From contig JAEDJD010000005.1 of NCBI GenBank assembly GCA_016296505.1, positions 1 to 64,000 of the forward strand: a stretch of DNA of 64,000 bases. The letters run 5' to 3'. A program made the position numbers and the translations under genes. Shown here piece after piece: positions 9,082 to 16,951 of the stretch; the stretch's first letter is position 1; every line of letters begins with the position of its first letter. The DNA is from Oscillospiraceae bacterium. Lineage in GTDB: Bacteria > Bacillota > Clostridia > Oscillospirales > Ruminococcaceae. Below the pieces are notes generated by a model, which worked only from the letters and a program-made list of their open reading frames with translations, was not told the origin of the DNA and made no database searches.

Positions 9082-9789
9082 TCATCTTCTCATACAGCTT
9101 GCGATATAATTTGCAAGATTTCTATGGCATACCGATAGAATCTGTTCGATTCTTAAATTCTCGAATCCAACCAGTCTGGCAATTGAAGCCATCGACTTTC
9201 TCTCCCACAGATACATATACAAAATGTCTCTTTTCGTCTGCGGCAGTCTGTTAAGGCTTTCTTCAATGGCATTTCTGTCAAACGGGAATTTTGTGCCGGC
9301 ATAATCGTGTACACGCTGAAGATACTCTGTCGGCTGAAACGCTGCCGCCTCCAGCGCATCAAAAACCTTGTGATACACGACCTGATTCGGATAATACTTG
9401 TAATCTGTAAAAATGTCAATGCCCCGGCGGTAAAAATGCTCCAATATCGCCGCTGCACACCCCGCACTTCTGCTTTGACCGTATTCGCACTGACAGATGA
9501 TATCCTTGCCGTCAAGGTAAGCCTTGTTGATAAACGCCGCCAGTTCGTCTGCTTCGGGGAAGAAGCTGTCATAGGTATATCCCTTTTCCGGCAGATAATC
9601 GAGGTCAAGATCGTCAACCGCGCAATAAAACACATCGGTGCAGGCACTGCTATAATCGACACGGGAATAGTCTTTGTCAATATGCTTCAGCGCCGGGTCA
9701 CAAAAGCTGATAACAGCGGTATTCTTCGGAAACTTGCCATCAGCGATAACAGACTCGATTGCTTCTCTTGAATATACGGATACGGTCAT
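9082..9789 (-). CDS. Dual-specificity-like phosphatase fused to sigma-region-4-like HTH
   Basis: Residues ~1-150 look like a small cysteine phosphatase: IICQCEYGQSRSAG gives the C-x5-R P-loop, in the position it has in dual-specificity phosphatases. Residues ~175-235 read LNRLPQTKRDILYMYLW then SMASIARLVGFENLRIEQIL, which looks like sigma-70 region 4 (LP..R.il.l....s..eIA..lg...). A phosphatase joined to such an HTH is unusual. It may couple dephosphorylation of a protein or RNA end to DNA binding, but that is inference. It is the last gene of the leftward operon, 15 bp after the DnaA-like ATPase. Confidence 0.65.
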   Translation of the reverse strand: MTVSVYSREAIESVIADGKFPKNTAVISFCDPALKHIDKDYSRVDYSSACTDVFYCAVDDLDLDYLPEKGYTYDSFFPEADELAAFINKAYLDGKDIICQCEYGQSRSAGCAAAILEHFYRRGIDIFTDYKYYPNQVVYHKVFDALEAAAFQPTEYLQRVHDYAGTKFPFDRNAIEESLNRLPQTKRDILYMYLWERKSMASIARLVGFENLRIEQILSVCHRNLANYIASCMRR

Positions 9790-9804
9790 AAAAGCCTCCT
9801 CACA

Positions 9805-10824
9805 TCAATCAAAACGCCAGTGCAGCCTGCGTACACTGCGACGGCTTCTTTGATAGCCTTCACAGAATTTATTGAACTCCTCCTCAAATTCGTCTATCGT
9901 TATCTCAATTCTATCATTTCCAGCGTGATGCAGCATAGGTATGGACAGCACACCGTTGCCGTAAAATCCACCTAGATACGGTATCATATCGTATGAAGAG
10001 ATCGTATAGATGAGTGCGTACATAAACAGAATACAAGTATTCCATTCACATGATTTCAGACCGACCGGTGTTTTGCAATGCAGCAATGTATCAATGCGGT
10101 TCAGGTAGCATACGATTTTGAGATCCTCACGGTCAGCATCGAACAATCCGATATACCGGCTGAAATACGCCCAGACTTCTTTGTAATACGCCTTGAATGC
10201 ATCAATATCGAAATCTTCATCATGCATTAATTTCCAGAAAAACTGCTCTGATTTGTGCAGTAAATCTTTTCGCTGATTGATGCGCTCTGCGTTGGATTCA
10301 AACTGTGCATGGATATACGCCCGTGTAATGACTGCAAAATCTCCCCAGAACTCACGAATGACCAGCCTATCCTGAATTCCGTATCCTGCTTCCTTCTGAG
10401 AAGAAGTCATCATGAAACGCTTTCCCGACTCATAGAACGAATTGAATATCAGTATCACCTCATTCTGGATAGCTTCCTTACCGGCAAGTTCCTGAATATC
10501 GTCAACTAATAGGACATCCGCCTGCAAATACTTCTCACGGAACTGTTCCGATGTACCGCCGCTATTAAGGATATCAGCCAGTGCAGAACGCATATCAGCT
10601 GTTGTTGTGAGGATAACAGTTAATTCGGGATTATTCTGTTTTATGGCATTTTTTACAGAATAGAGCAGATGTGTCTTGCCAGTTGCTGTGCCGCCGAATA
10701 TAGCCAGCGGCTTTGAATCGACGTTCTCGGCAAACTGCTTTGCTTTCTCAAAGGCTTGACTGTTTGCTTTTGTGACCTCGAAACTGTCAAAGGTGTAACT
10801 GCTGCCTGTTTTAATATCGGACAT
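9805..10824 (-). CDS. DnaA-like AAA+ ATPase with novel C-terminal domain
   Basis: Residues ~8-185 resemble DnaA domain III: YTFDSFEVTKANSQAFEKAK, Walker A GGTATGKTHLL, then FREKYLQADVLLVDDIQELAGKE (Walker B and sensor-1 region) and EDRL-like QDRLVIREFWGD. DnaA's domain IV DNA-binding helix-turn-helix is absent. In its place are ~150 residues, helical and aromatic-rich (FWKLMHDEDFDIDAFKAYY...), that I do not recognise, with a basic end RRSVRRLHWR. It is not the replication initiator; it is probably a loader or remodelling ATPase of the cargo system. ATG has GGAGG about eight bases upstream. An AT-rich -10-like stretch (ATATATTATAAG) lies in the 68 bp gap upstream. Confidence 0.75.
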   Translation of the reverse strand: MSDIKTGSSYTFDSFEVTKANSQAFEKAKQFAENVDSKPLAIFGGTATGKTHLLYSVKNAIKQNNPELTVILTTTADMRSALADILNSGGTSEQFREKYLQADVLLVDDIQELAGKEAIQNEVILIFNSFYESGKRFMMTSSQKEAGYGIQDRLVIREFWGDFAVITRAYIHAQFESNAERINQRKDLLHKSEQFFWKLMHDEDFDIDAFKAYYKEVWAYFSRYIGLFDADREDLKIVCYLNRIDTLLHCKTPVGLKSCEWNTCILFMYALIYTISSYDMIPYLGGFYGNGVLSIPMLHHAGNDRIEITIDEFEEEFNKFCEGYQRSRRSVRRLHWRFD

Positions 10825-10892
10825 AGTTCGACCTCCGATCAGTTGTTCTTTAATGTGTAGACAGGATGCCCTGTGCCATAACCGCTATATTC

Positions 10893-11504
10893 TTATAATA
10901 TATCAGGCGGTATGCTCAGAGCGTCATCTCTCAATGGAAGCGTATTCGTGTAATAATCGAGCATTTCCGTGAAAAATTCTTTTAGCGGAAGTGTAGCACC
11001 CGAATGCTTTCCACCTTCGATTCTGCGAAAGCGTGAATTGCCAAGCAGCTTCTCCGTAAATGCGTGATCGCCGAGCACCTCATCATCATCTCCAACAATG
11101 CAGCTCACATTGGCAGAGTCTATCGTTGCCAGTTCACCGAAAAGCTTCACAAGCGGACGAGTTTTAAAATCAGACAGTATATCCAGAAGAAATGGTGTCA
11201 GGCACGGATTGACAAGCATTGCCGGCAGGTCATGACGTGCAGACAGTACAGCCGCATAGAATCCTCCCAGACTTGTGCCAACGATCATATCCGCTTTGTA
11301 CTGCACACGGAGCATATTGAGCGTACCAATAATGTTGCTTGGCTCCTCACTGTCATAATCAATAGATGGTGAAATGATGTTTTCACATCCGATCTCATGC
11401 AGTGCTGTGTAAGCACTGTTTTTCGGACTGCCGTGATAGCCGTGGACATTGAGGATCGTATAGCCTTTGCAATCAGGATTTGGGAAATGATCATATACTC
11501 GCAT
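10893..11504 (-). CDS. Alpha/beta hydrolase, YqiA/UPF0227-like esterase
   Basis: This 203-residue protein has LNVHGYHGSP (oxyanion region), IVGTSLGGFYA (nucleophile elbow GTSLGG), VNPCLTP, an IVGDDDEVLGD acid loop and GGKHSG with the catalytic His. The VNPAL.P motif and small size fit the YqiA-like esterases. Substrate unknown. The start at 11504 has GGAGG nine bases upstream; a start 19 codons earlier would overlap the upstream gene and has no ribosome site. It is part of the leftward cargo operon, between the ADP-ribosylglycohydrolase and the DnaA-like ATPase. Confidence 0.75.
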   Translation of the reverse strand: MRVYDHFPNPDCKGYTILNVHGYHGSPKNSAYTALHEIGCENIISPSIDYDSEEPSNIIGTLNMLRVQYKADMIVGTSLGGFYAAVLSARHDLPAMLVNPCLTPFLLDILSDFKTRPLVKLFGELATIDSANVSCIVGDDDEVLGDHAFTEKLLGNSRFRRIEGGKHSGATLPLKEFFTEMLDYYTNTLPLRDDALSIPPDIL

Positions 11505-11563
11505 AACAGACCTCCATTCCATGTAAAGCACACAATCAGCGCATTTCGTTTGCTTTCTCAACC

Positions 11564-12889
11564 CTACGTTTTCTTGGCAATGTTTCTGATTGCACAGGCA
11601 ACATCAAAAGTATCCCCGTCCTCCTCGTTCACATCTTCGGGGAATAACGTGTTCGTGAACTCAAAAGCATCCTTTCCTTCGCAGGCAACTCTGACTTGAT
11701 ATTGTTCTCCTGTCTTTGTGTATGTTATCTGCACCGGATAACCGTCGATCACTGCTGATCCTTTGATTTTGTTTGTGTTGGGATTCCGAAGCTGTTCAAG
11801 ATACATAATAGTGAAAACCTGAATGATTCCCGGTAATGTAACATTGCCGTGCTTTGAATACAGAACATCCACGAATTCGTTGCAGAGCTGATCTGCTGTA
11901 TCCATGATCTGGTCATGAAGTTCCAGACACTCTTTATATTTCTGCGGAATCGCATGATAACCGAGATATGCACCGAGAATATTACCGCAGACAGCACCAG
12001 TGGAATCGCTGTCTCCGTTGTGATTCACCGCAGCCCGCAGTGCTTTGTCAAAGTCGTTTTCGTATTTCAAAGCACAGTATACAGAGATTGCAAGCGTTTC
12101 CTCTGCGACCCAGCCTTCGCCGAGCTGATGAATGGCAGAAAAATCATCAGTTTCGGTTTCGGCAAGACGAACGGCTTTCTGCATGAGTCCGGTAAACTCA
12201 GAGAGATGTGCAGCTTTCGGGAATATTTTTCTCACGGTTCTGACGGAATCGTTCACAGCGTCTTTTAGAGGAATATCGCTTTCGGTGACGGCTCTGACGA
12301 TATGCGCCAATGCAGCAGCCGGAATATAACCCAGATCATGACCGTGTGTCAGTGCAGCCGCTTTTGCGCCAATCATGTCAGACCATTCATAGCGTACAGG
12401 CGTATCGCTATAGTACAGTCCGACCGGTGCCGCACGCATGACACCACCGCAGCCCTTGCTGTCGTTTATGGGATTATCCACAGAACCTTTTGCACCGGAT
12501 TTGATTGCATCCATGCAGGTCATGCCCGGTGCGCGTCTGCTGAACAGCTCCGGAATTTGCAGCAGACACGAATCCGGAGCGCAGTCCGACAGGGGGAAGG
12601 TTTCCGTTTGCGTGCGGTACCAGTTCTGATATGCTTTCCGGACGGCGTCAATGACATTTGTGTTCTGTATGAATGCACGAAGCATCCCTTCCGCAGTGAA
12701 CAGCGTCATCTGCGTATCATCCGATATCTCGGCGACATCATCGTCCAATATCAAATCGTATTCGGTGATGCCATCTTTGCCATACTCAGAGAAAATCTCG
12801 TCCTCTCTTTTGAATTCCACTGCATATCCCAGAGCATCGCCGGCTGCCCCACCTATGAGACAGCCACGGAATTTGTCGATGTTGCGCAT
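11564..12889 (-). CDS. ADP-ribosylglycohydrolase (DraG family)
   Basis: The protein is predicted to remove ADP-ribose from modified targets. Motifs are LIGGAAGDALGYAVEF, ISDDTQMTLFTAEG, GCGGVMRAAPVGLYY, ALTHGHDLGY and NHNGDSDSTGAVCGNILGA, which supply the metal-binding Asp and Asp/Ser residues of the family. Residues ~1-340 are the catalytic domain. The last ~100 residues are an extra beta-rich domain (AVIDGYPVQITYTKTGEQYQVRV) not typical of DraG. RBS GGAGG is at good spacing. In this cargo block it may reverse an ADP-ribosylation used as signal or attack; no ADP-ribosyltransferase is recognisable nearby. Confidence 0.88.
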   Translation of the reverse strand: MRNIDKFRGCLIGGAAGDALGYAVEFKREDEIFSEYGKDGITEYDLILDDDVAEISDDTQMTLFTAEGMLRAFIQNTNVIDAVRKAYQNWYRTQTETFPLSDCAPDSCLLQIPELFSRRAPGMTCMDAIKSGAKGSVDNPINDSKGCGGVMRAAPVGLYYSDTPVRYEWSDMIGAKAAALTHGHDLGYIPAAALAHIVRAVTESDIPLKDAVNDSVRTVRKIFPKAAHLSEFTGLMQKAVRLAETETDDFSAIHQLGEGWVAEETLAISVYCALKYENDFDKALRAAVNHNGDSDSTGAVCGNILGAYLGYHAIPQKYKECLELHDQIMDTADQLCNEFVDVLYSKHGNVTLPGIIQVFTIMYLEQLRNPNTNKIKGSAVIDGYPVQITYTKTGEQYQVRVACEGKDAFEFTNTLFPEDVNEEDGDTFDVACAIRNIAKKT

Positions 12890-12921
12890 TTGAACCTCCT
12901 GAAACAGACAGATTTTATACG

Positions 12922-13512
12922 TTACTTCGCATCCTTGTCGATATTGTTTATGAACTTGTCAACATAGAAACCTTCCTGCTTGTCGTCAGCTGTCTCTAAA
13001 TCAACGCCTATTTTTTCGCAGAAGCGAGCATAAGCATCTATGTACTTCCTGTAATCTTTGTCATCTTTATATGAGAAATGCTCCTCTAAGTAGTCTGCAT
13101 TAACCCTGTCGTATATCGGGAACATATTAGGATTACAGTGGTGACAATACTTCGAGGCAAACGATAACTGAAAACGTCCTCTTGTTTTTGCTGCTTTAGC
13201 CAGATCCGTAACAAGTGCAGCAGCAACATCTTTGTTAGTTGTTGTTATCCTTGACTGAAAGCTATCACTGGCAATGAAATCTGCAAGCTCGCTACCCTCA
13301 TCGGGAGCTGACGACTTTCCGAAAGAGAGGTGAGTAGAATACTTTGAGTTGATAGTTATTATCTGCTGCAATGCAGTCTCATGGTCAACATTGACCTTGA
13401 AGTTATCCTGAAACTCCAATTCACTCTTGAACCACGGAAACGCCTTTTCGTTATTGAAAAGATCCTTTTTGAACTGCTCGTAACCTTTGTTGTTAACTTC
13501 GTAATTTAACAT
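12922..13512 (-). CDS. Conserved hypothetical protein with SFASKYCHHCNP motif
   Basis: This 196-residue protein has an N-terminal helical part and a central motif, RFQLSFASKYCHHCNPNMFPIYDRVN. That motif resembles a signature seen in uncharacterised accessory proteins (SFASK..H...P..FPIYD); the Cys/His cluster could bind metal. No catalytic family can be named. It sits 32 bp upstream of the ADP-ribosylglycohydrolase gene in the same direction, so the two are probably cotranscribed. ATG has GGAGG (spacing ~9). Confidence 0.6.
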   Translation of the reverse strand: MLNYEVNNKGYEQFKKDLFNNEKAFPWFKSELEFQDNFKVNVDHETALQQIITINSKYSTHLSFGKSSAPDEGSELADFIASDSFQSRITTTNKDVAAALVTDLAKAAKTRGRFQLSFASKYCHHCNPNMFPIYDRVNADYLEEHFSYKDDKDYRKYIDAYARFCEKIGVDLETADDKQEGFYVDKFINNIDKDAK

Positions 13513-13541
13513 AATCTATACCTCCAGAAAAGTAATAGGAT

Positions 13542-13769
13542 TTAAATTAAACTCTGTGCATATAAGTTGCCAGCCTGAAACCGAACTTCCGCCGACAATA
13601 AAGTTTTTATTACAGTTCTCACAGCCGAATTATTTTTTTCATTGGAAGTCAGAAACATTGAACCCTGACCTAAACCAATAAAGAAAGATAATAACGGACA
13701 ACGATAACCTTGAACATGAACAACGTCATATTCAAAAGGAGGCGTGAGAACTGTAAACGGAAAGAGCAT
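13542..13769 (-). CDS. Doubtful 75-codon frame
   Basis: The ATG overlaps the stop of the preceding gene (TGATG), an arrangement that allows translational coupling. However, the product is hydrophobic and aromatic with no recognisable family and no ribosome site of its own. It fills an otherwise empty 256 bp gap in the cargo block. It is reported because of the coupling geometry; it may be non-coding. Confidence 0.25.
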   Translation of the reverse strand: MLFPFTVLTPPFEYDVVHVQGYRCPLLSFFIGLGQGSMFLTSNEKNNSAVRTVIKTLLSAEVRFQAGNLYAQSLI

Positions 13770-14278
13770 CAGATATCTATCTCGAATTCGACAGTGCTGT
13801 TGACCAGATCAAGTGCTGTCTGAGCTTTTGCCAATGTTTCGGCAATATCTGTATAATACCTGCCAACTTCTTCGATATCGTAATTTGCGTACTTATAGTC
13901 GATAATATTGCCACCGCTGGAATAACCGGAGCTGACACGCACTTTCGGCATTGCGTCTCTCATTTTAGAGAGGGTAGCACATTCCGCATTAAGCTGAGGA
14001 AGATATACAAGCATCTCGTCGATCGTAATATTAAAATCAGGGATAATCGTTGTGGTGTTGAACACGTTTATTGCGTGTTTTACTTTGCGGATCTTACACT
14101 CAACCTCTGCCTGAGCATCACGCATTTCCTTGAAATTGTACTCAGGACGTACAGATTCGACATCCTCCTGAATTGCGGCTACGAAGCTGCTGGAGTTTGC
14201 CTCTTTGAGCTGTAACGCTCTCAGTTCGTCGTTGAGCTGACGCAGCAGCTTTGCTGCCTGTGATGATGTTACTCGCAT
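13769..14278 (-). CDS. Coiled-coil protein resembling the DIP1984 family
   Basis: This 169-residue, largely helical protein begins RVTSSQAAKLLRQLNDELRALQ. It contains IRKVKHAINVFNTTTIIPDFNITIDEMLVYLPQLN and a late SGGNIIDYKYANYDIEEV segment. The order (helical pair, K..I...N.TT, short TIDEAL..L..LN helix, YDxxxV) recalls the DIP1984/septicolysin-like family, whose role is not established. RBS AAGGAGG precedes the ATG, and a promoter motif lies about 40 bp upstream. It may start a sub-operon that continues leftward to the phosphatase gene. Confidence 0.55.
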   Translation of the reverse strand: MRVTSSQAAKLLRQLNDELRALQLKEANSSSFVAAIQEDVESVRPEYNFKEMRDAQAEVECKIRKVKHAINVFNTTTIIPDFNITIDEMLVYLPQLNAECATLSKMRDAMPKVRVSSGYSSGGNIIDYKYANYDIEEVGRYYTDIAETLAKAQTALDLVNSTVEFEIDI

Positions 14279-14311
14279 ATATTTTCCTCCTTAGAAATTG
14301 ACTTCTTATTT

Positions 14312-14336
14312 TTACCTTGTGATTATATTATAGCAA
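14312..14336 (-). promoter_or_regulatory. Shared promoter-like motif, copy 1
   Basis: The minus strand reads GCTATAATATAATCACAAGG about 40-55 bp upstream of the gene starting at 14278. Almost the same sequence (GATATAATATAATCACAAAA) occurs at 16876-16900. It contains TATAAT and may mark coordinated start sites inside the cargo block. Confidence 0.55.
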
Positions 14337-14425
14337 ACTGAACGTGACTATAATTCTCCATTTGAGCAGTTTAGTTTCTTATCCCCCCTCTGAGCATATC
14401 AACCTGTTAACCGCCGTATGTTTCT

Positions 14426-14860
14426 TTAACGGTTCCCTAAAAAGAGCTCTACGTCCTCGTCCTCCCATGGTTTCCAGAGTGCTTCTGAATAATTCTCAGT
14501 CAGGAATTCGGCTGCTTCTTTCTCGGAGCATCCCAATTCTTTGGCAGCGACCTTGAGCATCGAAGAATACGCATAGTCGCCGTATCTTGCCCTGAGATAT
14601 CCATCTGAACCAATCTCGCACGACTCGGCTCTTTCGGCACGCCTCACTTTGAGCTGCATTATCTGCTGCCGCATCAGTTTACAATTCTCTTCGTCTTTTG
14701 CCTTCTTAGCAGCTTCTTCAGCAGCTTTTTGTCGTGCAGCCCGATCTTTTTCCTGTGTTTCTATGCACTTTCTTTGCCATGCCTCATCTCTTTTTTTCTC
14801 TTCTTCCTTATAATGCTGCCATGAATCCTTGATAGAATCAAAAAAACCTGCCCCTGCCAT
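14426..14860 (-). CDS. Coiled-coil protein with one copy of the YGxxAY/YSExxW domain
   Basis: Residues ~10-75 are a highly charged coiled coil (Lys/Glu/Ala/Arg rich). Residues ~75-144 form a compact domain: RAESCEIGSDGYLRARYGDYAYSSML, then ENYSEALWKPWEDEDVELFLGNR. The same domain occurs in tandem in the next upstream protein, which also ends in LLGNR. I do not recognise it. The 14 bp spacing to the upstream gene and the shared domain imply that the two act together. RBS AGGAGG lies near the ATG. Confidence 0.65.
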   Translation of the reverse strand: MAGAGFFDSIKDSWQHYKEEEKKRDEAWQRKCIETQEKDRAARQKAAEEAAKKAKDEENCKLMRQQIMQLKVRRAERAESCEIGSDGYLRARYGDYAYSSMLKVAAKELGCSEKEAAEFLTENYSEALWKPWEDEDVELFLGNR

Positions 14861-14874
14861 ACCAATTCCTCCTA

Positions 14875-15741
14875 TCAGCGGTTACCTAAAAGCTGTTCGA
14901 GTTCTTTATCTTCCCATGATCTCCATATGTCCTCTGAGTAGCTTCCTGACAGATAAGCACTTGCATTATCTTTGGTGATCCCTAATTGCTTGATCACCAT
15001 ATCGAGCATCGTCTGATAAGCGTGCTCGCCGTATCGGGCTATGAGGTACTCAGCCGAACCGATCTCAGAAGATCGAACTTTTTCGGCTCTGTCCATCAAT
15101 TCCCTATCAGCATCTTTTACAGACTTTTGCTCAGCCTTGATCTTCGATATGAAATCTATCAGCGTTCTGCATTTCGGCTCGTACTCTGCCCTTTGTTTCT
15201 CCTCCAAGCTCAATAACGTCTCGACCTCCGCACATTCGTATCTTTTCCAGTTTGGATCGTCCGGAGAATAATCTTCTGCAATGAGCTCTTCTATTTTATG
15301 GATATTGTATCCGCCACCGCGTGTGAGCCTGTATTGGTTATGCTTATACGCATCGATACCGTATCTTGCCTCGAGATAATCACGTGAGCCAACATAAGAT
15401 GATCTGACTTTTTCAGCCCTATAAACTATCCCCTCAGGAGTGCGCTCAGAGGCTCTTATCTTTTCTTCTGTTGCCTTTAACCGTTCTTCCAGTATCGCTA
15501 TTCCACGGTTTTGGACACTTGGCTGACTGTACCTTACTCTACGTTCTTCCGCTCTGCGTGTCCTTTCCTCTCTATCACGCTCAGCAGCTCTGCGTCGTTC
15601 TTCTGCTTCACGCTGCTTTGAGGCACGCTGTTCCTCTTCCCTCAGCATTTTCCGCTGAGCCTCTGCGAATATCTCAGCCTCTCTTTTGAGCCTGTCTCTC
15701 TCGTTAGGAGAAAGGATTCCACTCGGATTATCCCAAGCCAT
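14875..15741 (-). CDS. Coiled-coil protein with two copies of the YGxxAY/YSExxW domain
   Basis: This 288-residue protein has a long Arg/Glu coiled coil (~15-105) and then two related modules. Module 1 (~105-175) reads AEKVRSSYVGSRDYLEARYGIDAYKHNQ and AEDYSPDDPNWKRYECAEVETLL. Module 2 (~218-288) reads AEKVRSSEIGSAEYLIARYGEHAYQTML and SGSYSEDIWRSWEDKELEQLLGNR. The consensus is RAEKVRSS.IGS.-YL.ARYG..AY plus YSED.W..WED.E-E.LLGNR. No known enzyme motif is visible; a structural or adaptor role is inferred. RBS AGGAGG. Confidence 0.65.
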   Translation of the reverse strand: MAWDNPSGILSPNERDRLKREAEIFAEAQRKMLREEEQRASKQREAEERRRAAERDREERTRRAEERRVRYSQPSVQNRGIAILEERLKATEEKIRASERTPEGIVYRAEKVRSSYVGSRDYLEARYGIDAYKHNQYRLTRGGGYNIHKIEELIAEDYSPDDPNWKRYECAEVETLLSLEEKQRAEYEPKCRTLIDFISKIKAEQKSVKDADRELMDRAEKVRSSEIGSAEYLIARYGEHAYQTMLDMVIKQLGITKDNASAYLSGSYSEDIWRSWEDKELEQLLGNR

Positions 15742-15767
15742 AGTTATTCCTCCTTATCTATGGTTAC

Positions 15768-16709
15768 TTATGCAGCTTCCCATGCCAGTTCTTGTATCCT
15801 CCAGACAAGTTCTTCGCCAATCTCTTCGACTTCCCGACAGCGTTTAGGAAGTTCCATCGTAAATTGTTTTCCCGTTTCCATGCAATCAACAATGATCTGT
15901 AAAGTGTCTTCCTGAGGCTCGAATTCTAATCTGATCTGTCTGTTGTGAAGTACAAGAATTCGCTCTTTGAAAACTACGCCTTTCAAACTGTGAGACCAGC
16001 CAAACGGAAAACGCTCGATCAGCAGACCGTCATTTGTACGGCTGCTGACCAGATAATCTCTGATCAGCTCGTGCTCCCATTCGGAATCGGCGGTGCTGAA
16101 CTCTAAGATCTCCGGTTCAGAAGCCATATCCTGAAGGAGTCTGATGATCTCTTTCGGCTCCTCTTCTTCCTGAGGCACAACGGTCGAGCAACGTCTGTCG
16201 GTCTCGCAACAGAAAAGATCAGCGTCTATGTATCCACCCCACATAGCATTGGTAGAAAAGTGAACTTCTATCTCTCTGCTGTGAAGCTTGATGTTCACTC
16301 TTTCCTCGCCTGTTTCTTTCCAGTGATCCTTCTCCCAATAAGCGTCGTAACACAGACGGTATTTCTCTGTCAGTATCCTTCTGAGCTGCTGATACTCTTC
16401 TTCGGGATTTACTGTTTTAATAATGTAAGGATTCCTTTTCTCTGCCTCCCACGCAAGCCAATACAGCATTCTTATTATTTCCTCAGTGTTTTTTGCTGAC
16501 CTACCATAATAACCGTTCAGACTTCTGAGCACCTCCGGACAATACAGCTGTACTTTCACAAAGAAACCGCAGTCAATAAAAGCAATCTCGATGCTCCTGT
16601 AGTTGCACTCGTACCAATGTGCTTCTGTTCCGTCAATCTGGAACTTGGCATACGCATCAAAGAACATCTGACAAGCCTCTATCCACTGCATTCTCTCAAT
16701 ATACTCCAT
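15768..16709 (-). CDS. Hypothetical protein with a weak threefold internal repeat
   Basis: This 313-residue acidic protein has three segments (about 1-98, 99-205, 206-313). Each shows a short beta element with alternating hydrophobics (SIEIAFIDCGFFVKVQLYCP; REIEVHFSTN; QIRLEFEPQ). Each then closes with an amphipathic helix: EEIIRMLYWLAWEAE, KEIIRLLQDMASEPE, EELVWRIQELAWEAA. No enzyme signature is recognised. It heads the group of three coiled-coil/unknown genes and has its own upstream promoter-like motif. ATG has AGGAGG nearby. Confidence 0.6.
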   Translation of the reverse strand: MEYIERMQWIEACQMFFDAYAKFQIDGTEAHWYECNYRSIEIAFIDCGFFVKVQLYCPEVLRSLNGYYGRSAKNTEEIIRMLYWLAWEAEKRNPYIIKTVNPEEEYQQLRRILTEKYRLCYDAYWEKDHWKETGEERVNIKLHSREIEVHFSTNAMWGGYIDADLFCCETDRRCSTVVPQEEEEPKEIIRLLQDMASEPEILEFSTADSEWEHELIRDYLVSSRTNDGLLIERFPFGWSHSLKGVVFKERILVLHNRQIRLEFEPQEDTLQIIVDCMETGKQFTMELPKRCREVEEIGEELVWRIQELAWEAA

Positions 16710-16875
16710 ATGCTACCTCCTGACATAAGCAAGGCGTTCTGTTTACGGTTCTATCATAGCATATAAAAACTGAAATTCCGAAGATGTGGGCGGCTCAGAA
16801 GAAAATTCTCTCTTTTACACAAATCGGCGCCACTGAAAATGTGCAGTATGCCAATTTCTTTACTGTGCTTTCCTT

Positions 16876-16900
16876 TTGTGATTATATTATATCATAGCCT
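16876..16900 (-). promoter_or_regulatory. Shared promoter-like motif, copy 2
   Basis: The minus strand reads GATATAATATAATCACAAAA, nearly identical to the motif at 14312-14336. It lies ~165-190 bp upstream of the 313-residue gene and just after the terminator at 16909-16938, so it can restart transcription. Confidence 0.5.
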
Positions 16901-16908
16901 ATGTACCA

Positions 16909-16938
16909 AAAACGCCCTAAGCTAAAAGGGCGTTTTTG
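16909..16938. terminator. Intrinsic terminator inside the cargo block
   Basis: AAACGCCCT pairs with AGGGCGTTT around a short loop, with A and T runs on the two sides. It follows the stop of the 164-residue gene (16952) on the minus strand. Confidence 0.8.
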
Positions 16939-16951
16939 TATTGATCTATAA

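Noticed and set aside
9805..10824. Chromosomal dnaA or an IstB/DnaC-type transposon ATPase
   Set aside because: Domain IV of DnaA is missing and no IstA-like transposase is nearby; the C-terminal domain is different.
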